Source of the DNA: UBA8437 sp963582065
Lineage (GTDB): Bacteria > Planctomycetota > Planctomycetia > Planctomycetales > Planctomycetaceae
NCBI GenBank assembly: GCA_963582065.1
Contig: CAUZRQ010000010.1
Span: 16,416 to 80,415 of the forward strand
Direction: 5' to 3'
DNA length: 64,000 bases
Shown one piece after another: positions 52,949 through 61,576 of the stretch. Below the pieces are notes generated by a model. It had not been told where the DNA came from. It did not search any database and saw nothing but the letters and a program-made list of their open reading frames with translations. A program made the position numbers and the translations under genes. Each line of letters opens with the position of its first letter. Position 1 is the stretch's first letter.

Positions 52949-54742
52949 TCATCCTCCGCGTCGGTAGTACCGATTCAGGACCCTGACACGGAAGACCTGG
53001 TAGGCGATGACCATCCCCAAAACGGCCAAGACCACCGCGAAGAGAATCGGGTACTGCCAGGGCACCTCGTCGATCGCACCGCCCGAGTACAGCCGTTGAC
53101 GCAACCCCAGCAGGGCGGCGTAAGCGAGAACGCACGAGAGGGTCATGAACCACACCAGCCGGACACGGAAGAACAATCCCGAGGCCGCGATCAGCAGCGC
53201 GTATCCGACCAGCAACGGCCCCGGCGGAACCGCACTTTGCGCCAGGACGGACGTCAGCAGTGCGGCATCGGTGGCACACCAGAAAAACCGCACCGCCGCC
53301 TGACAGCGTGGATGTTTCATCAGCCACTGGTAGATACCCGAGACGGCCGCCCAACCGGCCAGTATTGCCATCACCCGCAGGTGGACCGCCGGATGCTCAG
53401 CGTCACCACCGAAGAGAAAACCCAGCTGATTGATACCGGCCACAAGGCCCAGGGCAACCAGGTGGGTCATCAGCACAGGCTGCCGACGCCCCCATCTTCG
53501 CACTCGGTGGACCACGCCGGCCGGCCGGGCCCGAACGTTCTCCCGCCTCAGATATCGCTCGAGATCGTCGGCCAACTCCACAGCCGAGTGATAACGGTTG
53601 CGAGGATCCTTTTCGAGACATTTCAGGCAGATGTGTTCGAGTTCACGAGACAACCAGGGCTGGACGGCGGTGGGAGGCTCGGGATCGACCTCGATCACGC
53701 GGACCAGCGTATCGAGCGGGTTTTCGACCTGGAACGGGGCGCGGCCGGTGAGCAGTTCATAGAGCATCACGCCGAGGCTGAAGATGTCGCTGCGTGGCGA
53801 AATCGCCTCGACATGGCCGCCGGCCTGTTCCGGAGCCATGTAGGCCGGCGTCCCCACGATCGCGCCCGAGGTCGTCTTGGTGGCCTTGTCGCCATGGACC
53901 AACGCCAGCCCGAAGTCGGTCACCAACGGTCTCTGATCGTCGTCCAGCAGGATGTTGCCCGGCTTGAGGTCCCGATGAATGATGCCGTGATTGTGCAGGT
54001 AATCGACCGCCCTCGAAATTTCAGCCATCCAGCCGGCAACGGTGTCCGGTTCGACAGCTCCCCCAGCGGCGGACTTCCGCCACAGTCCGGCCGGCGAGGT
54101 CAGCAACAGCACCGAGTCGTCGGCGTGTGAGATCTTCCCTTCACTGCCGAGTGACTCGCTTCTGACATATTCGGAGAGATTGCCTCCGGAGACGTAGTCC
54201 ATGGCAATAAAGTGCTGACCGTCAACATCTCCGACCTCCAGCACTCCCACGATTCCCGGATGCCTGAGTCGGGCCGCCGCACGTGCCTCGCTGTAGAACC
54301 TCGCCACGTCCACCTCGTTGTCGACACTCCCGGGGGTGATCAGCTTCAGTGCCACGTTTCGGTCCAGGTCGGTTTGGCGGGCCAGGTAGACCACTCCCAT
54401 GGCCCCGTGGCCGATCCGTTCGACCAACTCGTATCGACCAAACCGGGTGCCGACCCGATCACCTCCTTTTTGGGATGAACCCGGGGACTCCGTGCTGTCA
54501 AAGTCCGGGTAGCCCGTTTCGGCCACAGCCGGAAACGGAAACAACGCATCAAGCCGGATGAGGCACTCGACGTATTGGGACAGTTCAGGCCGATCCGTTA
54601 GCAGCACGGTACGGGCCTCGCCATCCGCGGCCTGCAGCGCATCGACCAGTTGATCCAGCGCCCCAACCAGTTCGCTGTCGACCGGTTCGAACGACATGTC
54701 GCCGGACGACCCCGGCCCGATTTCCTCAGGCTCCTTCGACAT
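52949..54742 (-). CDS. Membrane Ser/Thr protein kinase
   Basis: A 597-residue Hanks-type kinase. After an acidic N-terminal region, the domain has RIGHGAMGVVYLAR (109-122), Lys133 in ALKLI, HRDLKPGN (256-263) and DFG (276-278), then GTPAYMAPEQ and PRSDIFSLGVMLYELLTG. Residues from about 430 form six hydrophobic helices without a sensor domain, as in many planctomycete PknB-like proteins. Its start overlaps the end of the sigma factor gene by 17 bases, so both are made from one transcript and probably act in one signalling path. Confidence 0.9.
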   Translation of the reverse strand: MSKEPEEIGPGSSGDMSFEPVDSELVGALDQLVDALQAADGEARTVLLTDRPELSQYVECLIRLDALFPFPAVAETGYPDFDSTESPGSSQKGGDRVGTRFGRYELVERIGHGAMGVVYLARQTDLDRNVALKLITPGSVDNEVDVARFYSEARAAARLRHPGIVGVLEVGDVDGQHFIAMDYVSGGNLSEYVRSESLGSEGKISHADDSVLLLTSPAGLWRKSAAGGAVEPDTVAGWMAEISRAVDYLHNHGIIHRDLKPGNILLDDDQRPLVTDFGLALVHGDKATKTTSGAIVGTPAYMAPEQAGGHVEAISPRSDIFSLGVMLYELLTGRAPFQVENPLDTLVRVIEVDPEPPTAVQPWLSRELEHICLKCLEKDPRNRYHSAVELADDLERYLRRENVRARPAGVVHRVRRWGRRQPVLMTHLVALGLVAGINQLGFLFGGDAEHPAVHLRVMAILAGWAAVSGIYQWLMKHPRCQAAVRFFWCATDAALLTSVLAQSAVPPGPLLVGYALLIAASGLFFRVRLVWFMTLSCVLAYAALLGLRQRLYSGGAIDEVPWQYPILFAVVLAVLGMVIAYQVFRVRVLNRYYRRGG

Positions 54743-55352
54743 CTTCCAACAGGTCTTTCAGTTTTTTCAGGGCCCGCAGCCAGAGCATCTGGACAGCCGG
54801 CCGGGACCGCTCCATCCGCTCGGCCACCTCGTTGAAACTCATTCGCTGCGCGTTCCGCAACAGGATCACCTGCTGCTGATCCTCGGCAAGCCGATTGACC
54901 GCTTCGGCCAACTGGATTTCGTTTTCGTGTTGTATCACTAACTGGCTCGGCGTTTCACCCGGGTCCGATGGGTCGATGCGAAACAAGCTCGAACCATGCC
55001 GAGGCACCTCCATCGGCACTTCCCGCTGGATCCGTCGCTTGGCGGTGCCCTTGTAACGACGAATGTAGTCGGTGGCGTTGTGCTTGAGGATCTGCTTGAG
55101 CCACGCCAGCCACTCGCCCTGGGTCTGCCCCTGGAACCCATCCAGACCCCGGTAGGCTTCCAGCAACGTCTGCTGGACCAGATCCGAGGGATCGACCTTG
55201 GCCTGCAACCAACTCTCGATGTGCACCCGGGCCAGCAACGAGACGTAATTTCGGCACCGCTCGAACAACTCGTCTCTCGCCGCACTGTCGCCATCTCGGG
55301 CCCGGTCGAGCAGGCCGATGAGAACCGATGTGTCGATGTCGGAGTCGGGCAT
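54726..55352 (-). CDS. ECF-type RNA polymerase sigma factor
   Basis: A 208-residue sigma70-family factor of the ECF class, with region 2 (DPSDLVQQTLLEAYRGLDGF, residues about 60-80, the -10 recognition helix area) and region 4 (RLAEDQQQVILLRNAQRMSFNEVAERMERSRPAVQML, given here by extent 150-190). No anti-sigma gene is next to it; instead a Ser/Thr kinase overlaps its end, a planctomycete arrangement in which kinase-linked regulation is suspected. The start ATG 55352 gives the normal N-terminus; the frame is open further upstream. Confidence 0.85.
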   Translation of the reverse strand: MPDSDIDTSVLIGLLDRARDGDSAARDELFERCRNYVSLLARVHIESWLQAKVDPSDLVQQTLLEAYRGLDGFQGQTQGEWLAWLKQILKHNATDYIRRYKGTAKRRIQREVPMEVPRHGSSLFRIDPSDPGETPSQLVIQHENEIQLAEAVNRLAEDQQQVILLRNAQRMSFNEVAERMERSRPAVQMLWLRALKKLKDLLEDVEGA

Positions 55353-55506
55353 TTTGCTTCGGGACACAGAACAGCGGGTTGACAGTTTCAGTCTATCCCA
55401 GCATTCCCGCGAGCCGCCACCACGTCGACACCTCCTGGACGTTGCATTCCGGAATGGGCCACCGTTGAATGAATCCAGCCTGGACGACTTCGAAGGACGA
55501 TTCGAC

Positions 55507-56280
55507 ATGGGAACACGGCGAAACCACGCAGCTCATATCACGGCGGGACTGGGATTGCTCGTTGGCACGTTCGTGATGGCGGGCTCGATCAGGGCCGAAA
55601 AGACACCCGCTCCGGGCAAGCAGGTCGGGCAACAGTTCCAGAGCCAAAAGAACCAGGCACACTCGTGCCACTACCTGGTTTTCCTTCCCAGGTCCTACAA
55701 GTCCCAGGGACAGCCTTCGCCGTTGTTGCTGTTCCTGCACGGATCCGGGGAACGGGGCCAGGACCTCCAGTTGGTCAAGAAGCACGGACCACCCAAGCTT
55801 GTCACCAAGCGTCCCGATTTCCCCTTCGTCGTCGTCTCTCCCCAGGTCCGGCCCGGAGAACAATTCAACGCCGCGGCTCTGCTCGACCTGCTCGACCACC
55901 TCCAGACCACTTACAACGTCGACAAGAAGCGGACATCTGTGACCGGGCTGAGCATGGGCGGAGCGGGAACCTGGGCAGTGGCCAACGCGGCCCCCGAACG
56001 GTTTTCGGCCATAGTGCCCATCTGCGGCACCGCCAAGATCGAACCCACACGATTCCTGAAACTGCCGACCTGGGTGACCGTCGGGGGCAAGGACCGTGCC
56101 AGCCTGGTCGAATCGCTGCAGAAGACCGTCGCGAATCTCAGGGATCGCGGTGCCCCGATCCGATTCACGCTCTACCCGCAGCTCGGTCACAATTGCTGGG
56201 ACGCGACCTACGACAACCCGAAACTCTACGAGTGGCTCCTGGCTCAATCGACCGACAAGCGGCCGAAAAAGACGAGATGA
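55507..56280 (+). CDS. Secreted esterase of the prolyl-oligopeptidase-like alpha/beta hydrolases
   Basis: A 257-residue exported hydrolase. Signal segment GLGLLVGTFVMAGSIRA. The oxyanion region LLLFLHGSGERGQD, nucleophile Ser149 in TGLSMGGAGTW, a probable Asp196 in VGGKDRAS and His228 in PQLGHNCW make a complete triad. The fold and motifs resemble PHB-depolymerase/feruloyl-esterase-like and phospholipase-type predicted peptidases. ATG 55507 is chosen because the signal begins there. Divergent from the sigma-kinase unit, with about 155 bases between. Confidence 0.82.
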   Translation: MGTRRNHAAHITAGLGLLVGTFVMAGSIRAEKTPAPGKQVGQQFQSQKNQAHSCHYLVFLPRSYKSQGQPSPLLLFLHGSGERGQDLQLVKKHGPPKLVTKRPDFPFVVVSPQVRPGEQFNAAALLDLLDHLQTTYNVDKKRTSVTGLSMGGAGTWAVANAAPERFSAIVPICGTAKIEPTRFLKLPTWVTVGGKDRASLVESLQKTVANLRDRGAPIRFTLYPQLGHNCWDATYDNPKLYEWLLAQSTDKRPKKTR

Positions 56281-56290
56281 CACCCGGCGG

Positions 56291-57433
56291 TCACGTCTGC
56301 TGGCGTTTCCGCCGGCTGGCCTCCATCAGCAGTTCGCGCTCCCGATCCGTCAGGCTCGCTTCCCCTTCACGACTGATCTTCTCGAGAATCGCATCGACCT
56401 GGTCGTCGAAGCCGTCGACGGGGGGCTGATACATGCGGACCGACGGTCGGGCCACCCGTCGCCGCCAGACTCCGAATCGATCGGCAAATCTCTCCCATCC
56501 GGACGAGAGCCGGGTTCCGCTGCGGAAATAGACAAACCCGAACGCGGCACCCCCCAGGTGTGCCATGTAGGCGATGTGTGTGGCACCACCAAATACGCCC
56601 ATTGCCCTCAACACATCCAGGGCCACCAGGCCCACGACCAATATCCCCAGTTCGACGGGGATGATCATCATCAACAGGACCTTCATCCTGGGAAAGTGGA
56701 TCGCCGACAGGACCATCACCGCCATCACGCCTCCGGAGGCCCCGACCATCGGCGTCGCATCTCCACCCGATGCCAACTGCCAGGCCAAGTGGCACACTCC
56801 GCTGATCAGGACTCCCAACAGGTAGATCCACAGGAACTCACGGCGCCCATAGATCCCCTCGATCAATCGTCCGAACATCCACAGGCAGATCATGTTGAAC
56901 GCCAGGTGAAACAGATCGGTCCGGTCGTGGCAAAACCCGTAGGTGATCAGCCGCCAGGGGAATTGCCACCAAATCGTTCCGATTTCTGAGCGGCGGATCA
57001 TTCCGGTCACCAGGAACCGCCTACCCCCCTCTTTCACCACCGCCTGAGCCGCAACCCAATTGTCGAGGTCGTCCCGACACAACTCGTCGAATTGCTCAAA
57101 CAACTCGGGGTGTTCGCCCTTGATGCGAAGCAACTCGTCTCTGCCGCTCCGCAAGGGAACGACATACCCCCCCGCCTGCACCTCGATACCCACTTGACTG
57201 TCGATCGGGTAAATCACCGCCCCCTTGCGAGCCACGCTGAACGTCGCCGGCAATTCGAGCTGGTCGCCGAGAAACGGCACCAGCCACGTCACCAGGAACA
57301 CGGCCACGTTGAGAATCACCAGGGCCTTGACGACCGAGACCGGACCTTCCGGGCCGCCGCCGCCGAAGGACCCACCAAATGACCCCGCCGGGGGAGATTC
57401 GTCGCGAAGATACTCGCGATTGTGGATTCCCAT
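56291..57433 (-). CDS. Rhomboid-family intramembrane serine protease
   Basis: A 380-residue rhomboid protease. The catalytic Ser233 is in MVGASGGVMAV and His292 in AHLGGAAFGF, and the oxyanion His176 and Asn180 are in DLFHLAFNM, so it should be active. A Gly-rich cytoplasmic N-terminus precedes the first helix (34-54). An unusually long loop of about 100 residues (58-157) with charged helices separates helices 1 and 2. A cytoplasmic C-terminal tail of about 75 residues ends in Arg/Lys/Gln. Convergent with the esterase by ten bases. Confidence 0.9.
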   Translation of the reverse strand: MGIHNREYLRDESPPAGSFGGSFGGGGPEGPVSVVKALVILNVAVFLVTWLVPFLGDQLELPATFSVARKGAVIYPIDSQVGIEVQAGGYVVPLRSGRDELLRIKGEHPELFEQFDELCRDDLDNWVAAQAVVKEGGRRFLVTGMIRRSEIGTIWWQFPWRLITYGFCHDRTDLFHLAFNMICLWMFGRLIEGIYGRREFLWIYLLGVLISGVCHLAWQLASGGDATPMVGASGGVMAVMVLSAIHFPRMKVLLMMIIPVELGILVVGLVALDVLRAMGVFGGATHIAYMAHLGGAAFGFVYFRSGTRLSSGWERFADRFGVWRRRVARPSVRMYQPPVDGFDDQVDAILEKISREGEASLTDRERELLMEASRRKRQQT

Positions 57434-57537
57434 GCCCGCTCCCTGGCATCCCGCGGCCCTTGGGCCGGGACCAATACCTGGCTGACCACGCTCTCGACAA
57501 CGAGTCGAGCCACGCGGTGGCTGGCCGGCCGGGCGTA

Positions 57538-58461
57538 CTACTTCCGTGAGTTCTGAGACACGCGTGTCACGGCAACGGCCGGGGTGGCTCCTGGCAGACT
57601 GCGTTCCAGATCGGTGTTCTGCTTCAACAGTCGATTGGCCCGGTCGTGATTCGACTTCAGGTCACGACGCAACTCGTCAACTCTCTCGATCGCCACGTTG
57701 CGTTCTTCCTCGGCCGACGCGATCGCCCGCACAAGTCCGTCGATCATGTGATCCGGCAATTGGCCCTTGAGATCGGCCAGGTCGGCATTCTCGCCCATCA
57801 ACTCGGAAAATCGCAGTCTCAACTGCTCGTCGGCCGCCACGTCCACGGCGGCCTTGATGTTCGCATCGAGTCCTTTGTCGGAAGCCGTCTGGTCCCCCTG
57901 GGTGAGCAGCACCTCGAGATTGACGAAGCGAGTCTTCTGGTGCGCCGGAACCAGGGTCCTCAGCCGCCATTTTCCCGAACTCCAGGCCGCGACCTGATCA
58001 CCCGGCCGCAACTGCCACGTCGGCTTCCAGACCCGAACCCCTCCCTGAGCGGCCCCTTCCTGGATGAACGTCCCGATGAAGCGAATGTTGCCGCCGGCGA
58101 GCTTGATGAACCCGTGAACCATCATCGGCTGCTGCTGGTTGTTGGCAGCAGCCAAGGAGGCCACATCGGGCGTCTGCTGATCACTGGTCTGCAGGTAACC
58201 GTTCTGAGGATTCACTCGAACATCGACATCGTCCCAAACCGTCCCCCAGCCACGCTTGACGTTGGCCAGATCGACCACCACTGCGTCGCGGATGAATTCG
58301 GCCTTGCGGAGATCGTCCACGCGTGATTCGTAGTCGACCCGTTGCTTGGCCAGGGCTTTGTGCCACGAAGAACGCACCTGGTACGTGCGCGCCGCCAGAA
58401 CGACGGCCGCTGCGGCCCCGAGAACAACAAACCACGCAAAGACCTTGCCAAGCGTATGCAT
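57538..58461 (-). CDS. Single-pass membrane protein with coiled coil, hypothetical
   Basis: A 307-residue protein: N-terminal helix (VFAWFVVLGAAAAVVLAAR), a charged coiled coil (about 35-65), a beta-rich middle with QQPMMVHGFIKLAGGNIRFIGTF and RPGDQVAAWSSGKWRLR, and a second coiled coil at the C-terminus (about 235-295). No recognised family. The middle sequence resembles a small barrel or OB-like domain. ATG 58461 has GAGGAA upstream. A periplasmic scaffold is plausible but unproven. Confidence 0.6.
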   Translation of the reverse strand: MHTLGKVFAWFVVLGAAAAVVLAARTYQVRSSWHKALAKQRVDYESRVDDLRKAEFIRDAVVVDLANVKRGWGTVWDDVDVRVNPQNGYLQTSDQQTPDVASLAAANNQQQPMMVHGFIKLAGGNIRFIGTFIQEGAAQGGVRVWKPTWQLRPGDQVAAWSSGKWRLRTLVPAHQKTRFVNLEVLLTQGDQTASDKGLDANIKAAVDVAADEQLRLRFSELMGENADLADLKGQLPDHMIDGLVRAIASAEEERNVAIERVDELRRDLKSNHDRANRLLKQNTDLERSLPGATPAVAVTRVSQNSRK

Positions 58462-58693
58462 CGATTCCTCTCTCCAAACCTCCCGGCGCGTCAATCTTAG
58501 GCCGGTTCTTCCGGCGCGGTCAAGAAGAATGATCCATCCAGTGAACGTGTCGGACCGCTACCAGGCCAACAACCGACACAATCGCCCTCACTGACCGCCA
58601 TATCCACCCGCACGCCTCTCGACTACAATCGGCCGCCGTCACGATGGTCGGCCACGAATCTCGCATCCTCGTTCTTTCGATAGCCCCACCGCG

Positions 58694-59125
58694 ATGACAG
58701 GCACCGTAATCCGTCGCGAGGATCTGGCACCTGATGAGGTGCTCTGCGAACACTGCACCGCCAAGTGCTGTCGCTACTTCGCGCTGCCGATTGACACCCC
58801 GCTTGATCGGCAGGACTACGAGAACATCCGCTGGTACATGCTCCACGGAGACGTCTCGATCTTTGTCGACGACGACAGTTGGTATCTGCTGGTCCACAAC
58901 GAGTGCGACCACGTCGACAACCTTCACCGCTGCGGAATCTACGATGACCGTCCAACCATCTGCCGCACCTACTCGACGAGCAACTGCGAGTTCGACAACG
59001 ACTCCTGTTACGACCGGTTCTTCGAACGCCCCGAACAGATCGAGGAATACGCCGACGCGATTTTGGGACGCCGTGTCTTGCGCAATCGACGCACCAGCCT
59101 CCCTGTGCTGGGAGCCTCGCCGTGA
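58694..59125 (+). CDS. YkgJ-family Fe-S/zinc cysteine-cluster protein
   Basis: A 143-residue protein with the YkgJ (zinc/iron-chelating) cysteine pattern: LCEHCTAKCCRYFALPI near the N-terminus, then NECDHVDNLHRCGIYDDRP, TICRTYSTSNCEFD and DSCYDRF. At least nine cysteines suggest a metal cluster, probably [2Fe-2S] or [4Fe-4S]. The family function is unknown. Its stop TGA overlaps the hisS start (GTGA), so the two are coupled. Confidence 0.8.
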   Translation: MTGTVIRREDLAPDEVLCEHCTAKCCRYFALPIDTPLDRQDYENIRWYMLHGDVSIFVDDDSWYLLVHNECDHVDNLHRCGIYDDRPTICRTYSTSNCEFDNDSCYDRFFERPEQIEEYADAILGRRVLRNRRTSLPVLGASP

Positions 59126-60486
59126 ACCAGCCCGACCAGGACCACGCTGACAGCCGGCCCCGGATCAAGCCCACGACGTTGAAGGGTTTTCGTGACTACC
59201 TGCCCGGCCCGATGCTGGCGCGGGAACAGCTCATCGACACCGCTCGGTCGGTCTACCGCAGCTACGGATTTTCGCCGATCGACACCCCCTCGCTGGAATA
59301 CAGCGAGATTCTGCTGGGCAAAGGCGGCGACGAATCCGACAAGCAGTTGTTCCGATTCACCGACCAGGGGAATCGGGACGTTGCCATGCGGTTTGACCTG
59401 ACCATCCCCCTGGCCCGCTACGCCGCGCAACACCTGCAGGAGATCGGAACTCCCTTCAAGCGATATCACGTCGGCACAGTCTGGCGAGCGGAGAAGCCTC
59501 AGAAGGGCCGCTACCGCGAGTTTATCCAGTGCGACTTCGACACGATCGGAACGACCTCGAATACCTCCGACATCGAGACGCTGTTCGTGATCCATGACCT
59601 GATGGAACAGATTGGGTTCCAGTCCTTCTCGATCCGGGTCAACAACCGCCGGTTGCTCAACGGCCTCCTCGAAACACTCGACCTCACCGAACAGGCCACC
59701 GGGGTGCTCCGCACTCTCGACAAGCTGGCCAAGATCGGCCGCGAACAGGTGGCCGACGAGATGCAGCAGGTCGTGGGATTGTCGTCCGAACAGGCCGCCG
59801 GAGTGCTCGCACTGACAGATTGCCAGGGGACGGCGGAGGAGATGCTCGAGAGCCTTGCACCACGTCTGGCGAACAGCGAAACCGGCACCGAGGGCCTGGC
59901 CCGGTTGGGCGAGTTGTTTGCCGCGTGCCGAACGGCCGGAATCTCCTCGGACCGAGTGCAACTCGATACGGCTATCGCCCGTGGCCTCGATTACTACACC
60001 GGGACCATCTACGAAACCTACCTCGACGACCTGCCGGAGATTGGCAGTGTCTGTTCGGGTGGCCGTTACGACGACCTGGCGCAGCTGTTCACCGCCCAGC
60101 CCCTTCCAGGAGTTGGCGCCAGCCTGGGACTGGATCGGCTTTTGGCGGCGATGGAAGAACTGGGCATGGTGGAAGCCACCGCAACGGCAGCCCCGGTGCT
60201 GCTCACTCACTTTGACGCCGGGCACACCGCCGACTACCTGGCCACAGCCCGTCGACTGCGTGCCGCCGGAGTCTCCTGCGAAGTGTTCCCCGACTCACGG
60301 CCGCTGGGAAAGCAGTTGAAGTACGCCGATCGCAAAGGTTTCCGGCTGGTGATCATCGCCGGCGTGGACGAGTTTGCAGGGGGCACCTGGCAGGTCAAGG
60401 ACCTGGCCAGTGGGCAGCAGCACGAAGTCTCAGACGAGGAGCTCGTCGAGACGATCGAAGCGCGATTGGCCGAGATCTCGGAGTGA
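59122..60486 (+). CDS. hisS: Histidyl-tRNA synthetase
   Basis: Charges tRNA-His. A 454-residue class II synthetase: motif 1 region LEYSEILLGKGGDESD, motif 2 YHVGTVWRAEKPQKGRYREF, histidine-A motif RGLDYYTGTIYE, motif 3 in VGASLGLDRLLAAME, and the anticodon-binding domain after about residue 360. GTG 59122 overlaps the upstream stop by four bases. The order YkgJ-hisS is consistent with one transcript. Confidence 0.95.
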   Translation: MNQPDQDHADSRPRIKPTTLKGFRDYLPGPMLAREQLIDTARSVYRSYGFSPIDTPSLEYSEILLGKGGDESDKQLFRFTDQGNRDVAMRFDLTIPLARYAAQHLQEIGTPFKRYHVGTVWRAEKPQKGRYREFIQCDFDTIGTTSNTSDIETLFVIHDLMEQIGFQSFSIRVNNRRLLNGLLETLDLTEQATGVLRTLDKLAKIGREQVADEMQQVVGLSSEQAAGVLALTDCQGTAEEMLESLAPRLANSETGTEGLARLGELFAACRTAGISSDRVQLDTAIARGLDYYTGTIYETYLDDLPEIGSVCSGGRYDDLAQLFTAQPLPGVGASLGLDRLLAAMEELGMVEATATAAPVLLTHFDAGHTADYLATARRLRAAGVSCEVFPDSRPLGKQLKYADRKGFRLVIIAGVDEFAGGTWQVKDLASGQQHEVSDEELVETIEARLAEISE

Positions 60487-60574
60487 AACGCCACTTGTCA
60501 ACCTTCGGTGGCATCGTATCATGCTGAGGATAACAGTCACGGCACCTACCGGAGCAAGACGTGAGTCGTCCGCG

Positions 60575-60844
60575 ATGACACGCAGACCCGACGCGGCTTT
60601 GGCCGTTTCCAGCCGACTGCTGGCTGCCGCCCTGGTGCTGATTCTGGTGACCGCCCCCGCCACGGTCGACGCGCAGGCCCCCGCCTCCGCACCGGCAACG
60701 ACGGGGGATACCGGCGAAGCCGACCAGCCGCAGATGGTCTCAACCAGCGGCGGAACATTCCAGAATTCGCTCGGCTATCTGATGGTGGCGCTGCTGGCAT
60801 TTGGCTCCCTGTACGCGGTGTGTCGAACCAGCAACCGGACCTGA
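60575..60844 (+). CDS. Small exported membrane protein, hypothetical
   Basis: An 89-residue protein with an N-terminal signal or anchor (LLAAALVLILVTAPATVDA, about 16-34), an Ala/Pro-rich linker and a second hydrophobic helix (LGYLMVALLAFGSLYAV) close to the C-terminus. The layout of signal, disordered linker and C-terminal helix is coherent, which supports it as real. No family. Another in-frame start at 60521 is possible. It lies 88 bases after hisS. Confidence 0.45.
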   Translation: MTRRPDAALAVSSRLLAAALVLILVTAPATVDAQAPASAPATTGDTGEADQPQMVSTSGGTFQNSLGYLMVALLAFGSLYAVCRTSNRT

Positions 60845-60867
60845 TGTCCCGCCGTGACCGTGGGAGA

Positions 60868-60919
60868 CATCCCGCCTGCAATTTCCCGGCCCGAACAGGC
60901 GGGATGCGTAGGGGCCGGG
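60868..60919. terminator. Overlapping strong stems between convergent genes
   Basis: Stem A: CATCCCGCCTG (60868-60878) is a perfect 11-base inverted repeat of CAGGCGGGATG (60896-60906). Stem B: CCCGGCCC (60885-60892), inside the loop of A, pairs with GGGCCGGG (60912-60919). The small membrane gene ends at 60844 and the convergent lipoprotein gene at 60933. Likely bidirectional terminator. Confidence 0.55.
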
Positions 60920-60932
60920 ACGGAACGGTGAC

Positions 60933-61547
60933 CTATCGGCCCAACTGCGCCGACCGAGCAAATTTGCGGAATTCCGCCTCGAACTCCGAGACCGCCGCCC
61001 GCGGACCAACCAGCTTCAGCAGGAACGGGCGAGGCCTCATCGGGATGGCCACTCCGAGCAACCGCCAGTTTTCGTGTGGACCGGGACTCGTACCGACCTG
61101 GCTGCGGAACGTGCCCCGCACATCCAACCACTCACTCTTGGTTCCATCGATCCTCAGAGTTTCTCGACGGGGCCGCTCATCGGGATCCTGCTGGAACTGG
61201 CCGACCCAGCGCTGGAGGTTTGCGTCGATCCCGCCCCCCATCGTCGTCAGCGTCAGGACCATCTCGCCCTCGTCCGACGGAATCACGTATTTCGCCTCGT
61301 AGAATTCGGACTTCGGCTGCTCGTTCCAGTCGATCGGCACTTCGAACCGGATCCCGGTCAACTGCCGTGACTGGGTCGTCGATTCCCCGAGCTGCTGATC
61401 GCCATCTCGCGGCACCTCCTGTCCGGCCGGGCGAACAGGAGATGCGCCGGCTGGTCGGACCGGGACCCGGGGAACCGGTTTCTCGGCGCATCCGGGAATC
61501 CCGCATGACAGTGATCCGAGCACAACTGCGACAAGCCACCGCACCAT
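60933..61547 (-). CDS. Lipoprotein, hypothetical
   Basis: A 204-residue protein with a lipobox near residues 15-20 (LSCGIPGC, lipidated Cys20 by inference) followed by a Pro/Arg-rich linker. The rest is a compact alpha/beta domain with TGIRFEVPIDWNEQPK and repeated beta strands (EGEMVLTLTTMGGGIDANL). The ATG at 61547 has a strong GGAGG six bases upstream. It starts 29 bases after the site-2 protease stop and is likely co-transcribed. Function unknown. Confidence 0.65.
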   Translation of the reverse strand: MVRWLVAVVLGSLSCGIPGCAEKPVPRVPVRPAGASPVRPAGQEVPRDGDQQLGESTTQSRQLTGIRFEVPIDWNEQPKSEFYEAKYVIPSDEGEMVLTLTTMGGGIDANLQRWVGQFQQDPDERPRRETLRIDGTKSEWLDVRGTFRSQVGTSPGPHENWRLLGVAIPMRPRPFLLKLVGPRAAVSEFEAEFRKFARSAQLGR

Positions 61548-61576
61548 CGTCCGCCTCCGTTCCCGACTTACCATCG

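Noticed and set aside
55379..55407. Perfect TTGACA at 55379-55384 as esterase promoter
   Set aside because: The box 17 bases downstream is CATTCC, too poor a -10, so I do not list it as a promoter.
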